A stretch of DNA of 64,000 nt. It comes from Campylobacter showae (lineage in GTDB: Bacteria; Campylobacterota; Campylobacteria; Campylobacterales; Campylobacteraceae). Of the stretch, positions 53,944 through 63,551 are shown in pieces. The DNA lies in the NCBI RefSeq assembly GCF_900573985.1, contig NZ_UWOK01000001.1, positions 62,001 through 126,000 on the forward strand, read 5' to 3'. Every line of letters starts with the position of its first letter. The first letter of the stretch is position 1. The notes under the pieces are model-generated. The model made no database searches. It was not told the DNA's origin and was given only the letters and a program-made list of their open reading frames with translations. The translations under genes and the position numbers were made by a program.

Positions 53944-54354
53944 TTAATGGCGGCAGTTTTGGCAGTCCTTCACGGTTACGAGCACATTCATCTTTTCGAT
54001 GAAATTTCCGAGCTTTCTTTCTAAATTTTCCTTGTACTCGCTCAGCGCCTCGCAGAAGTTATAGTCCTCGACGTGCCCACAGCTCTCGCATACGACGTGG
54101 ATGTGCGGATAGCTAAAGATATCGTAGCGCGCCTTTTGGTTTGGCATATTGACCTCGACGACGAGCCCCTCGTCCTTTAGCATATTTAGGTTTTTATACA
54201 CCGTCGCGAGCGATACGGACGGGTTTTCAGCACAGATCTCTTCGTAAAGCTCATCGATCGTCGGGTGCGTGTGGCGGTCGAGGATCTTGAGCACGCTGAG
54301 GCGCTGCGGGGTGGCTTTGAGGCCGTGAGTTTTGAGAAGTTCCATATAGTTCAT
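53944..54354 (-). CDS. perR: Fur-family regulator, PerR type
   Basis: A 136-residue metal-dependent repressor. The winged helix is GLKATPQRLSVLKILDRHTH and PSVSLATVYKNLNMLKDEGL. The regulatory metal site includes PHIHVVCESCGH and the structural zinc site CESC plus C-terminal CQNC. The position next to dxs and close similarity to C. jejuni PerR (Cj0322) support peroxide sensing over Fur. PerR represses katA and ahpC in C. jejuni; ahpC is in this window. It is preceded by an A/T-rich region where it may bind its own promoter. Confidence 0.88.
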   Translation of the reverse strand: MNYMELLKTHGLKATPQRLSVLKILDRHTHPTIDELYEEICAENPSVSLATVYKNLNMLKDEGLVVEVNMPNQKARYDIFSYPHIHVVCESCGHVEDYNFCEALSEYKENLERKLGNFIEKMNVLVTVKDCQNCRH

Positions 54355-54681
54355 AATTTTTCCTGATATTTTTTACTAAATATACAAAAATTTTATTTAA
54401 AACTTCTTTATAGTTGGTAATATAAATTATTATTTACTAAAATTTATGTCAGTTTTGGGTTTAAATTTGCACTTTTTATAAATTTTGGCGTGATTCTTGA
54501 AGTCAAATTTTGATTTTTGGGATTAGTGTGTTCTGCTAAATTTGATCTTTTGTTTTAATTAAATTTGCCCGCATCATTTAAAGGTAAAAGCAGCAAGACC
54601 GAGCGTAAAAGGTGAATTTAGCTCAAATTTGTACCTTTTATGCACAAATACTCTCGCCAAAACGCACAAGAATGCTTCAGC
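54355..54681. other. 327-bp perR promoter region
   Basis: On the minus strand the proximal part reads TTATATTACC and ACTATAAAG, a plausible -10 and an A/T-rich operator-like stretch. The distal part holds only AAATTT-rich spacer after dxs. No gene seen. Confidence 0.45.
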
Positions 54682-56532
54682 TCAAATTTGATCCGTCCTC
54701 TGGGCTAAAATTTTCTCGCAAATGCTTGCCGTATCGATACCAAGAGCCTTTTCAACGTCGGCCGTAGCGCCGTGCGGGATAAATGCGTCGTCAAACTCAA
54801 AGCTAACGATGCGTACGTCAAAAATGCACCGTTCCTGCAAAAACGCAGCCAAAATCTCGCCTACGCCGCCCTTTTTTGCAGTATCGGAAAAGACGTACCA
54901 AATCTTATGCCTGCGCGCGAGCTCTTGTAAGAGTTCGCCGTCAAGCGGCTTAACAAACACTAGATCAACGAGGCTTGGGTCAAATTTGCCGTCCGTTTTT
55001 TTAAGCAAAATTTTGCGCGTGGCATTTGCCTTGCCCGCGGCGTTGCCGTAAGCGATAAATGCCGCTTCGCCGCCGCCTTCGACTAAAACTTCGCCCTTGC
55101 CGAGCTTTAGCTCTCGCGCCTCAAATTCACCCTGCGCCAGCGAAAAAGCTCCGCGCGGATAGCGAAAAGCGCAAGGCCCCTCGTGAGCGTAGGCGTAGCG
55201 CATCGCGAGCCTAAAACTATCGGCACAGCGAGGCGCGAAAATCGTCAAATTCGGGATCAAATTTAGATAGCTCACGTCAAACGCGCCCTGATGCGTCTCG
55301 CCGTCCTCGCCGACGATGCCCGCGCGGTCCATCGCAAAAACGACATTTAGATTCATGATCGCGCAGTCGTGCACGACCTGGTCAAACGCCCGCTGCAAAA
55401 ATGTCGAATAAATCGCGATAAAGGGCTTAAAGCCCTCCTTAGCCATCGCGGCCATAGAGGCCACGGCGTGCTGCTCGGCGATCGCGACATCCCAAAACCT
55501 ATCCGGAAATCTCTCCATCAGAGCGTCTATACCCGTGCCAGTAGGCATCGCGGCGGTTACTCCGACGATATTTTTATGCTCGCTCGCTAGCTCGGTCAAA
55601 TTTTCCGCAAATAGCGCGGTAGCCGATTTGGCGGCTGGTTTTTTGATAGCCTCGCCGCTTTGCAGATCAAACGGACTCACGCCGTGCCAGCTGGCTAGAT
55701 GTCCCTCGGCCTTTTCGTAACCTTTGCCTTTTAGCGTCTGAGCGTGCACGACGACGGGCTTTTTCATCCCTTTTGCGACGCTAAAAGCCTCGATGAGCGC
55801 CTTCACGTCGTGGCCGTTTACGGGACCGATGTACTCGAGCCCCAGCTCCTCGAAAAACATCCCGGGCGTAAAGATCCTGATACCCTCCTCCATCCTGCGC
55901 GCCATATACGCGGCGCCATCCGGCATATAGCTTAAAAATTTCTCTACGCGGCTTTTAAACTTCTGATACAGCGGCCCGGCCATCATCTGCGAGAGGTAGT
56001 TGCTAAAGGCGCCGATAGGCTTGCTGATGCTCATTTCATTATCGTTTAGGATGATGACGCAGGGATTTTTGATATCGCCTAGCTCATTTAGCGCCTCGTA
56101 CGCGATACCCGCGCTCATCGATCCGTCGCCGATGAGGGCCACGGGGATGCGATCCTCGCCCTTTAGTTTGATCGCCTTTGACGCGCCGACTGCTAGCGAG
56201 ATAGAGGTGGAGCTGTGACCGGCGATAAAGTAGTCGTATTTGCTCTCGGAAGGCTTGGTGTAGCCGCTGATACCGCCAAATTTTCTAAGCGTGTCAAATT
56301 TATCCCAGCGTCCGGTGATTAGCTTGTGCGCGTAGCTTTGGTGGCTAACGTCAAATATAAACGGATCTTTTGCGGCGTCAAAAACATAGTGCATCGCGAC
56401 GATTAGCTCGACTGCGCCGATGTTTGAGCTAAGATGCCCGCCGTTTGCGCTGACGGTTTGTAAAATTTTATCACGGAGCTTTCCGCAAAGCGCTTCGAGT
56501 TCCTCCATGTTCATAGATTTTACGTCTATCAT
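54682..56532 (-). CDS. dxs: 1-deoxy-D-xylulose-5-phosphate synthase
   Basis: First step of the MEP isoprenoid route; thiamine-diphosphate enzyme of 616 residues. It shows GGHLSSNIGAVELIVAMHYV, HQSYAHKLITGR, the ThDP loop GDGSMSAGIAYEALN and DRAGIVGEDGETHQGAFDVS with its active-site His. ATG 56532 overlaps the fliH stop by 4 bp, so dxs is transcribed with the flagellar genes, as in C. jejuni. Confidence 0.98.
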   Translation of the reverse strand: MIDVKSMNMEELEALCGKLRDKILQTVSANGGHLSSNIGAVELIVAMHYVFDAAKDPFIFDVSHQSYAHKLITGRWDKFDTLRKFGGISGYTKPSESKYDYFIAGHSSTSISLAVGASKAIKLKGEDRIPVALIGDGSMSAGIAYEALNELGDIKNPCVIILNDNEMSISKPIGAFSNYLSQMMAGPLYQKFKSRVEKFLSYMPDGAAYMARRMEEGIRIFTPGMFFEELGLEYIGPVNGHDVKALIEAFSVAKGMKKPVVVHAQTLKGKGYEKAEGHLASWHGVSPFDLQSGEAIKKPAAKSATALFAENLTELASEHKNIVGVTAAMPTGTGIDALMERFPDRFWDVAIAEQHAVASMAAMAKEGFKPFIAIYSTFLQRAFDQVVHDCAIMNLNVVFAMDRAGIVGEDGETHQGAFDVSYLNLIPNLTIFAPRCADSFRLAMRYAYAHEGPCAFRYPRGAFSLAQGEFEARELKLGKGEVLVEGGGEAAFIAYGNAAGKANATRKILLKKTDGKFDPSLVDLVFVKPLDGELLQELARRHKIWYVFSDTAKKGGVGEILAAFLQERCIFDVRIVSFEFDDAFIPHGATADVEKALGIDTASICEKILAQRTDQI

Positions 56533-57344
56533 TGTCCTATTATCTTTTTGATTTTTTCTAGTCTGGCTTCGATCGTGCCCTCGAGGTTGCCCGCGTCGCT
56601 AAGCACGATCGCTCCGCCTGCGCTGATGGCTTCGTCGGCGGAGATTTTGACGTTTTGACCGGAGAAATTTTCTTTGATAAACTCGTAATCTTTCGGATTT
56701 ACTTTAACCTGCACCTCTTTGGCGTCTTTTATCTCGCTAAAAAGCTCTTTACATATTGCTGCGGCGATGTTTGCCGAATTTAGAGAAATCTCTTTTTTTA
56801 CGACCTCTTTGGCTATATCAACTGCGGTAGCGGGCAGCTGCGCTTCGCTAGATGCGATGAGGCTTTCAAATTTAGCCGCCTGCTCCTCTAGCTTATTTAT
56901 CGAGCCAAGATACCTGCTCTCAAGCGCTCTTAGCTCCTCGTCAAATTTAGCCGCCGCCTCGTCTCTACCCTGCTTTATGCCGTCCTCTTTGGCGCGCTGG
57001 ATCTCGCTTTCTAGGCGTTTAGCAAATTCATTTTCTTGATTTTCGATTTGCATTTGCAGCTTTATCATACTGCCGCTCATTTCGTCGGTGCGCTTCAAAA
57101 GCTCCTCGATGAAGCTTGATTCAGGCTTAAAATGCGCGCTTTGCTCTTTTGCGTCGTTTAAATTTGAGCTCTCTTGCTCGCCGTTTAAAGCTCGCTCACC
57201 TTTATGTTCTGACGCGCGGCGAGTCCCGCTCTCGTGAGCCGCTTGCGCATCATCGCTTCTTTTTTCCTGACCTAAAATTTTAAACCGATAGTTTTTTACG
57301 AAGTGCTCTTTTGAGCGCTCGTTTGTTATTACGCTACTTTTCAT
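56529..57344 (-). CDS. fliH: Flagellar assembly protein FliH
   Basis: Regulates the export ATPase FliI and tethers it to FliN at the C-ring. 271 residues. Central coiled coil (QMQIENQENEFAKRLESEIQ) and C-terminal FliH domain (ATAVDIAKEVVKKEISLNSA; VKVNPKDYEFIKENF). The GxxxG repeats of some FliH proteins are not obvious. Overlaps fliG by 4 bp. Confidence 0.92.
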   Translation of the reverse strand: MKSSVITNERSKEHFVKNYRFKILGQEKRSDDAQAAHESGTRRASEHKGERALNGEQESSNLNDAKEQSAHFKPESSFIEELLKRTDEMSGSMIKLQMQIENQENEFAKRLESEIQRAKEDGIKQGRDEAAAKFDEELRALESRYLGSINKLEEQAAKFESLIASSEAQLPATAVDIAKEVVKKEISLNSANIAAAICKELFSEIKDAKEVQVKVNPKDYEFIKENFSGQNVKISADEAISAGGAIVLSDAGNLEGTIEARLEKIKKIIGQ

Positions 57345-58372
57345 TCTATCATCTCATCGCTTTCGCCTATTTGGAACGCCCCGCTTTCGGCTAGGGCCTG
57401 AACCTGCTCTACTATGCGGCGCTGCGCCTCTTCGACGTCTTTTACGCGCACCGCTCCCAAAAACTGCATTTCTTCTTTAAACGAATCGCTGGCGCGCTGA
57501 GACATACTGGAGAGAAATTTATCTCTCAATGCGTCGCCGCTGCCTTTTAGAGCGACCATGAGGTCTTTTTTATCGACGTTTTTAAGTATTTCGCGGATAG
57601 CTGCTTGATTGAGGGTGTTAATATCCTCAAAGGTAAACATAAGCTCTTTGATCGTCGTAGCGAGCTTGTCGTCGACGTCCTCGATATATTCGATCGTAGC
57701 TTTGGACGCCTTTTGTCCGAGGCGGTTTAACACCTCCGCCACGGCTCTCGGGCCGCCGACTTCGACCTTGTAGGACGTGAGGCTCTCTAGTTTGCCCTCT
57801 AGTACCGTTGAAACGCGTTTGATTATAGACGGGCTAATGTCGCCCAAATTTGCCATTCTCACGACGACCTCGCTTCTAAGCTCGTTATTAAAAAACGAAA
57901 GCGTCTCGGCTGCGCTGGTTGAGTCCATATGCGCCAAAATAAGCGCGATAGTCTGCGGATGTTCGTTAACGATAAAGTCTGCAAGCTGCTGAGGCTTGAC
58001 CTTAGTAAGATAGCCGAAGCTCTTTGTGTTTTCCATGCTTTTTGCGAGCTTGTCGAGTATCTTTTGCGCGGCTTCAGGACCAAAGGTGCGGTATAAAATT
58101 TCTTTCGCGTACTCTAAGCCGCCGCTTCTCATATACTGATTTGACTGCATGAGAGCGTAAAATTCTTCTAAAACCGCAGCAGCTACGCTTTTGTCGGTAC
58201 TCTTTGCGGTAGCTATATAGCGCGAAATTTCGGTTATGACGTCAACCTCCATATGCGAAAAAAGCAGAGTCGTGACATCTTCGCCTAGCTGAATAAGCAA
58301 AATAGCGACCTTTTCGGGCATCGAAAGGTCGTCGTAAATCATCTTTTGTTGTTCATTTAACTTTATTGCCAT
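57341..58372 (-). CDS. fliG: Flagellar motor switch protein FliG
   Basis: Rotor protein that meets the stator. 343 residues. It has the EHPQTIALILAHMDSTSAAE motif of the middle domain, and the C-terminal torque helix with the charged stretch LMFTFEDINTLNQAAIREIL and LSSMSQRASDSFKEEM. It shares one base with fliF, so the two are tightly coupled; FliF and FliG are likely made in stoichiometric amounts. Confidence 0.97.
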   Translation of the reverse strand: MAIKLNEQQKMIYDDLSMPEKVAILLIQLGEDVTTLLFSHMEVDVITEISRYIATAKSTDKSVAAAVLEEFYALMQSNQYMRSGGLEYAKEILYRTFGPEAAQKILDKLAKSMENTKSFGYLTKVKPQQLADFIVNEHPQTIALILAHMDSTSAAETLSFFNNELRSEVVVRMANLGDISPSIIKRVSTVLEGKLESLTSYKVEVGGPRAVAEVLNRLGQKASKATIEYIEDVDDKLATTIKELMFTFEDINTLNQAAIREILKNVDKKDLMVALKGSGDALRDKFLSSMSQRASDSFKEEMQFLGAVRVKDVEEAQRRIVEQVQALAESGAFQIGESDEMIE

Positions 58373-60066
58373 TAAAAGTCCTTACGGTTGCTAAAGTCAG
58401 AATCGTTTTTTATCATATCTTGAAGCAATACGGCTATCTCTTCGCTGCGATCTTGAACGACTAGTTTCATCTTTTCTAGTAATACATCGTAGCGCAGGTC
58501 GTCCTCGTTAAAGTTATCTCCGATACCCAGTTGCTCCTCAACCTTTTTCCTAGCTGCTTGAAATTTCTCCAGCGTATCTTCGCTATCCTCAAGCTGAACC
58601 TCGTTTTCGGATAGATCGATCTCTTCTTCTTTTACGTCCTCAAGCATTTTGGTCATAAACGGCGTAATGACTTTCTTGTAGAATACATATAGTAAGATCG
58701 CTACAAAAAGATACTTTAAGATAGGTAAAAACGGCACTATGTAAAGCTCGAAAAAGGACTGAACTTTGCTAGCCGGCGTCTGTCCGTCTTGACGCTGGAA
58801 CTCAAAGTTACTAACAGTAACCTCGTCGCCTCTGTTTTGATCAAAGCCGATAGACTGGCGAATAAGAGCGTCTATACGCGCTAGCTGCTCTTTATCAAGC
58901 GGTACGTAGGCTATTTCGCTAGTTGGATTTCCTTTTTCGTCTTTTTTATTTTCGTATTTTCCATCCACGACGACAGCGGCGCTTAGGCGGTTTATCTTAG
59001 CAAACTGATCCTTGACGCGCTCGACTTTTTTTGAGATTTCATAGTTTGTCGTAGATGAGCTTTTTGAGTACAGCTCTTTCATTTTACCGTCTTGCAGGCC
59101 TTCGACCGGACCGATGTTACTTACGGCTCCCGGCACGCCTTGCACTTCGGCTTCTTTACTGCCTTGGCGTTTTTCTTCGACGTTTTGCTCGCTTCTAGCT
59201 ACGGAGTTTGGATCAAAGGTCTCGCTTTGGCTATCTTTTCTAGCAAAGTCAAAGTCTATCGTTACTTTGGCTACGACCTTATCCGAGCCACCCACGATAG
59301 GCGATAGGACGTTTATGATTTTTTCTTCGAGATTGTGCTCGGCGTCGCGTTTGTAGCGGATTTGTTGCGTGATCTGATCGCTATCGTATTCGCCGTCCTC
59401 CTCGCCAAGCGGCACTCCGTCTTGACTTACGATTTTTACTTGCTCGGGTTTTAAATTTGCCACCGCTGCGGCGACTAAATTTTTAATGCCCGTGATTTGT
59501 TTTAAATTTAAGCTCTGCCCGTCTTTTAAATTTAACACGATAGACGCACTTGGCGGCGTGGCTCGCTCGGTAAAAATCGTTTCTTTGGGTATCGCGATAC
59601 GCACGATGGCTTTATTTATCGGCGCTAGACTTTCGATCGTACGAGCTAACTCGCCCTCTAAAGCACGCTGAAATTTAACCTTTTGCTCGGCATCCGTCGC
59701 GCCAAATTCTTGCTTATCGAAAATCTCAAATCCGACCTTACCGTCCTTTAAAATCCCAAGCGACGCGATCGAGATCCTCTCTCGGTAAACGTCTGAGTTT
59801 GGCACCAAAATCGTGCCCTCGTTTAAAATTTTATACTTTACCTTATCTTTTTCAAGCTGCTGGATTATCAGCGCAGAGTCTGCGGCGGAAGTGTTTTCAA
59901 AAAGTACGCTATAGCCGTCGTAGTTTTCGTTTGAGCTTTTGTGAATGCTCAAAAACACTAAAAAACCGACCACGAGCACGACCGAGCCTGCGGCGACTAG
60001 GCGCTGCCTTAACGAGAGGTTGTGATAGACCTGTCCGATTTGTTGAATTGCGGTTTTGAAATCCAT
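58372..60066 (-). CDS. fliF: Flagellar MS-ring protein FliF
   Basis: Membrane ring of the flagellar base, 564 residues. Membrane segment near 23-42 (LVAAGSVVLVVGFLVFLSIH) and a second near 450-470 (FLPILKYLFVAILLYVFY). The ring-building part includes ASLGILKDGKVGFEIFDKQE and IKNLVAAAVANLKPEQVKIV. The acidic C-terminal tail (VKEEEIDLSENEVQLEDSED) binds FliG. It starts the fliF-fliG-fliH-dxs run and follows hisC without a gap. Confidence 0.97.
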   Translation of the reverse strand: MDFKTAIQQIGQVYHNLSLRQRLVAAGSVVLVVGFLVFLSIHKSSNENYDGYSVLFENTSAADSALIIQQLEKDKVKYKILNEGTILVPNSDVYRERISIASLGILKDGKVGFEIFDKQEFGATDAEQKVKFQRALEGELARTIESLAPINKAIVRIAIPKETIFTERATPPSASIVLNLKDGQSLNLKQITGIKNLVAAAVANLKPEQVKIVSQDGVPLGEEDGEYDSDQITQQIRYKRDAEHNLEEKIINVLSPIVGGSDKVVAKVTIDFDFARKDSQSETFDPNSVARSEQNVEEKRQGSKEAEVQGVPGAVSNIGPVEGLQDGKMKELYSKSSSTTNYEISKKVERVKDQFAKINRLSAAVVVDGKYENKKDEKGNPTSEIAYVPLDKEQLARIDALIRQSIGFDQNRGDEVTVSNFEFQRQDGQTPASKVQSFFELYIVPFLPILKYLFVAILLYVFYKKVITPFMTKMLEDVKEEEIDLSENEVQLEDSEDTLEKFQAARKKVEEQLGIGDNFNEDDLRYDVLLEKMKLVVQDRSEEIAVLLQDMIKNDSDFSNRKDF

Positions 60067-61167
60067 TTACTTTAAATTTCCCCCAATTTGTTTTAAAACT
60101 ACGTCGTTTTGACTAGGCAGTCCGATCGTTATGCGAACCGCGTTTAATCCGTAAGCTTTTAGATCACGTAAAATTATACCTTTTTTTAACAGATTTTGAG
60201 CAAGCTCGCTAGCGCTTTGACGCTCAAACTCAAAAACGATAAAATTCGTAAAGCTCGGCAGACGTTTTATGCCGTGCTTATCAGCAAAATCTTCATATTT
60301 TTTCATCTCTTCAAAATTCGTCTCAAGCGTCATTTTTACGAATTCTTCGTCTTTTAGCGCTTCTATGGCCGCTTTTAGGCTAAGCGTCGTTATATTAAAA
60401 GGTGCTCTTAGTTTGCCCAGCTCGCTCATCACGCTTACTTCGCCGATGCCGTATCCTACGCGCATACCGCCAAGACCGTAAGCCTTAGAAAACGTGCCTA
60501 GATATATCGCGTTTGGAAATTTAGCTATGAGTCCCTTCGGCTTTATCTCTTTTTTCGCGTCTTTAAATTTAGCAAACTCCTGATACGCGCCGTCGATAAC
60601 CACGAGCGTATCGGCGTCAATCTGCTCTAAAAATTTATAAATTTCCTCGGCGTCTAGGCAGCCTCCTAGAGGGTTATTGGGCACGCATAAAAATATCACG
60701 CCGATCTCGTCTTTGTTTGCCTTGTAAATTTGCAAAAACTCGCTTAAATCATGCTCTTTGCTCTGGGTTTTAAATACCTTTGCGCCCGCTGCTTTAGCGT
60801 AAATTTCATACATCGCAAATGTTATGCCCGCAGTTAAAATTCCCCTCTTTGCGTTTGCTTTTGCGTGCACGGCAAATTCTATTATCTGATCGCTTCCAGA
60901 GCCTATTACGATAGATTTTTCGCTAACGCCGAATTTACTAGCTAGCACGGCCTTTAGCTCAAAGTAGCTATCGTCGGGATAAAGATGCATTTTATTTACT
61001 ATCTCGCTGACCGCTTTTACTACCGCAGGACTCGTGCCATACGGGTTTTCGTTGCTGGCTAGTTTGATGACGTCTTTGGCGTCGATGCCGTATTCGCGCA
61101 CGACGAGCTCGATAGGTTTGCCCGCCTCGTAGCTCACTAAATTTGCCAAATTTTCGTTAAATTTCAT
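60067..61167 (-). CDS. hisC: Histidinol-phosphate aminotransferase
   Basis: PLP enzyme of histidine synthesis, 366 residues. It has [30 protein letters not shown] [19 protein letters not shown] and the PLP lysine in [17 protein letters not shown]. In Campylobacter this HisC may also serve as an aromatic aminotransferase, which would fit its place next to pheA. Its stop abuts fliF. Confidence 0.95.
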   Translation of the reverse strand: MKFNENLANLVSYEAGKPIELVVREYGIDAKDVIKLASNENPYGTSPAVVKAVSEIVNKMHLYPDDSYFELKAVLASKFGVSEKSIVIGSGSDQIIEFAVHAKANAKRGILTAGITFAMYEIYAKAAGAKVFKTQSKEHDLSEFLQIYKANKDEIGVIFLCVPNNPLGGCLDAEEIYKFLEQIDADTLVVIDGAYQEFAKFKDAKKEIKPKGLIAKFPNAIYLGTFSKAYGLGGMRVGYGIGEVSVMSELGKLRAPFNITTLSLKAAIEALKDEEFVKMTLETNFEEMKKYEDFADKHGIKRLPSFTNFIVFEFERQSASELAQNLLKKGIILRDLKAYGLNAVRITIGLPSQNDVVLKQIGGNLK

Positions 61168-61168
61168 C

Positions 61169-62245
61169 TCATTCCTCCCACGCGACGTAGCTTCCTAGCC
61201 ATGCGATCTCATGGCCGTAGCTTATCGCTTTTTGTATCGCTTTTTGGACGTTGTCGTCGTCGATGTGCCCCTCGAAATCTATATAAAAATTCGCTTTAAA
61301 TTCGCGCTGTTTTATCGGGCGGCTCTCTAATTTGGTTATGTTTATACCCTCGTCTCTAAAGGCTAGTAATAGCTCCACTAGCCCGCCGGGGCGGTGCTCG
61401 GTCTTTGCTAGGATTGATGTTTTGTTTTTTTGCGCGCGCTCGTTTTTAAAATCGCTTAAGATAAAAAATCTCGTGCGGTTTGCAGCGTTATCCTCGATCG
61501 TCTCAAACAAAATCGGCACGCCGTAAAGCTTGGCAGCGATCTTAGAGCAGATAGCGGCCGAGTTTGGCTCGCTACTAGCTAGTTGCGCGGCCTGTGCGGT
61601 CGATTTTGCCGGGATAAACTCGACTGCTGAGAGCATATGATCGTCCAAAAATTTGCGGCACTGATTGTAGCCTTGCGGGTGCGAGTAGATGCGTTTAATA
61701 TCCTTTAAATTTTCGCACTTGCTCGCAAAAATATGGTGGATATCCATGTAAATTTCAGCCACGGCCTTGACGCTATCAAACCGCCCGAGGCAGTCTAGCG
61801 TCGCGCCCACCGCGCCTTCGGTGTTGTTTTCTATCGGCACGACGCCGTATTTGGCCTCTTTGTGCTTTAGTTTGGTAAAAACCGCCTCGATGCTAGCTAG
61901 CGGCAAATACGCGCTCATTGCGCCGAAACGACTCTCTGCGGCTTGGTGGGTGTAGGTGCCCTCAGGCCCTAGATATGCGACTTTTTCGGGCATCTCGAGG
62001 TTTCTACTGACGGCAAAAATTTCAAGATAAATCGCCTCGATCGCGGCTTTATTTAAAAATGTGGAGTCCTGCCCCTCGAGGCGGTTTAGGATCGCTCTTT
62101 CGCGCTCGGGGCGGTAGATCGCACTGCCGCTGGTTTGCTTTAGTTCGCCGATCTTTCTCACGAAATTCATGCGCTCGTTTAGGCGCTTTAGCACCTCATC
62201 GTCGATCTTATCTATCTCGCTTCTAAGGTCGTTTATGTTTTGCAT
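61169..62245 (-). CDS. pheA: Bifunctional chorismate mutase / prephenate dehydratase
   Basis: Leads from chorismate to phenylpyruvate, 358 residues. N-terminal mutase helix ([20 protein letters not shown]), dehydratase domain ([20 protein letters not shown]; the catalytic Thr-Arg-Phe in NRTRFFILS) and C-terminal ACT domain for phenylalanine feedback ([24 protein letters not shown]). One base separates it from hisC. Confidence 0.97.
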   Translation of the reverse strand: MQNINDLRSEIDKIDDEVLKRLNERMNFVRKIGELKQTSGSAIYRPERERAILNRLEGQDSTFLNKAAIEAIYLEIFAVSRNLEMPEKVAYLGPEGTYTHQAAESRFGAMSAYLPLASIEAVFTKLKHKEAKYGVVPIENNTEGAVGATLDCLGRFDSVKAVAEIYMDIHHIFASKCENLKDIKRIYSHPQGYNQCRKFLDDHMLSAVEFIPAKSTAQAAQLASSEPNSAAICSKIAAKLYGVPILFETIEDNAANRTRFFILSDFKNERAQKNKTSILAKTEHRPGGLVELLLAFRDEGINITKLESRPIKQREFKANFYIDFEGHIDDDNVQKAIQKAISYGHEIAWLGSYVAWEE

Positions 62246-62254
62246 TTTCGCTCC

Positions 62255-63496
62255 CTAGCCTAAAAATTCTCGCTCCAGCGCCACTACATCCTCAAAGCTC
62301 TCGCGGCGTCTTATCAAAAAGTCTTCGCCGCCTTTTACCGCAACCTCCGCGACGCGCCCACGAGTGTTGTAGTTGCTGCTCATGGCAAAGCCGTATGCAC
62401 CTGCTGATTTGATAACGACGAGATCGCCTGGGTTTAGAGGCGGTAAATTTCGGTCTTTTGCGAGGAAATCGCCGCTCTCGCAGATCGGTCCGACCACGTC
62501 GCAAGGGCTAAATTTGAGCTCCCGAAGTTGCTCGGTCTTACACTCGCAAAGAGTCTTGCCGCCGCTAATAGCAAAAATTTTATGCCAAGCCTGATAGAGA
62601 CTCGGACGGATAAGGTCGTTCATCGCGCCGTCCACGACCACAAAGCGCTTGTTTTTATTAAATTTCTCGTAAAGAACGCTAGTTAGAAAATACCCCGCGT
62701 TGCCGACGATAAAGCGTCCCGGCTCGCAAACTACCGTAACGTCCAGGCCGCTTAAATTTGCCAAAATGCCCTGCGCGTATTCGTATAGATCAGGCTCGCT
62801 CTCGTCGCCGTAAACGATGCCTATGCCGCCGCCGACGTCAAAAAATTTGATGTCGATTTGCGCGGCTTTTAGCTCTCTAGTCAAATTTGCCACGATCTTT
62901 GCCGCTTCGATAACGGGCTTTATGTCGGTTATCTGCGAGCCGATGTGGCTATGGATGCCCACAGGCTCGAGATGCGGCGAGTTTTTAGCGTGTAGATACA
63001 TTTTTTTCGCCGTTTGCAGATCTACGCCAAATTTATTTTCGTTTAGTCCGGTTGAGATGTAGGGGTGCGTCTTGGCATCGATGTCTGGATTTACGCGGAT
63101 GCTGATGCGAGCGGGCTTGCCCAGCTGCTTTGCGATATCCTCCAGGCGGTTCATCTCAGCTTCGCTTTCTAAATTTATCATCAAGATTTCATTTTCCAGC
63201 GCAAATTTGAGCTCGTCGTCGCGCTTGCCCACGCCGCTTAAGATGATCTGATAGCTTTTAGCGCCCGCTAGCAGCGCACGCCTAACTTCACCCACGCTCA
63301 CGCAGTCAAACCCGGCTCCAAGCCCGGCTAAAAATTTTAAAACGCTTAAATTCGAGTTTGCCTTAACGGCGTAGCATACGAGAGATTTTCTAGCGTGAAA
63401 CGCGTTTTTTAGCGCTTCGTAGCGGTGTGCCATGTAGTCAAAATCGTAAACGTAAAGAGGGGTGCCGTATTTTTGCGCTAAATTCGTAAAATCCAT
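62255..63496 (-). CDS. lysA: Diaminopimelate decarboxylase
   Basis: Final step of lysine synthesis, 413 residues. PLP lysine in VCYAVKANSNLSVL, GIHSHIGSQI, the glycine loop FDVGGGIGIVYGDE, and the second-site VGPICESGDF, where the Cys comes from the partner subunit. It starts at ATG 63496 and lies 9 bp before pheA. Confidence 0.97.
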   Translation of the reverse strand: MDFTNLAQKYGTPLYVYDFDYMAHRYEALKNAFHARKSLVCYAVKANSNLSVLKFLAGLGAGFDCVSVGEVRRALLAGAKSYQIILSGVGKRDDELKFALENEILMINLESEAEMNRLEDIAKQLGKPARISIRVNPDIDAKTHPYISTGLNENKFGVDLQTAKKMYLHAKNSPHLEPVGIHSHIGSQITDIKPVIEAAKIVANLTRELKAAQIDIKFFDVGGGIGIVYGDESEPDLYEYAQGILANLSGLDVTVVCEPGRFIVGNAGYFLTSVLYEKFNKNKRFVVVDGAMNDLIRPSLYQAWHKIFAISGGKTLCECKTEQLRELKFSPCDVVGPICESGDFLAKDRNLPPLNPGDLVVIKSAGAYGFAMSSNYNTRGRVAEVAVKGGEDFLIRRRESFEDVVALEREFLG

Positions 63497-63551
63497 AACC
63501 GACCTTGTTTAAAAATAGTTAGATTTTACAGAAATTTTGCCTAAATCTCTC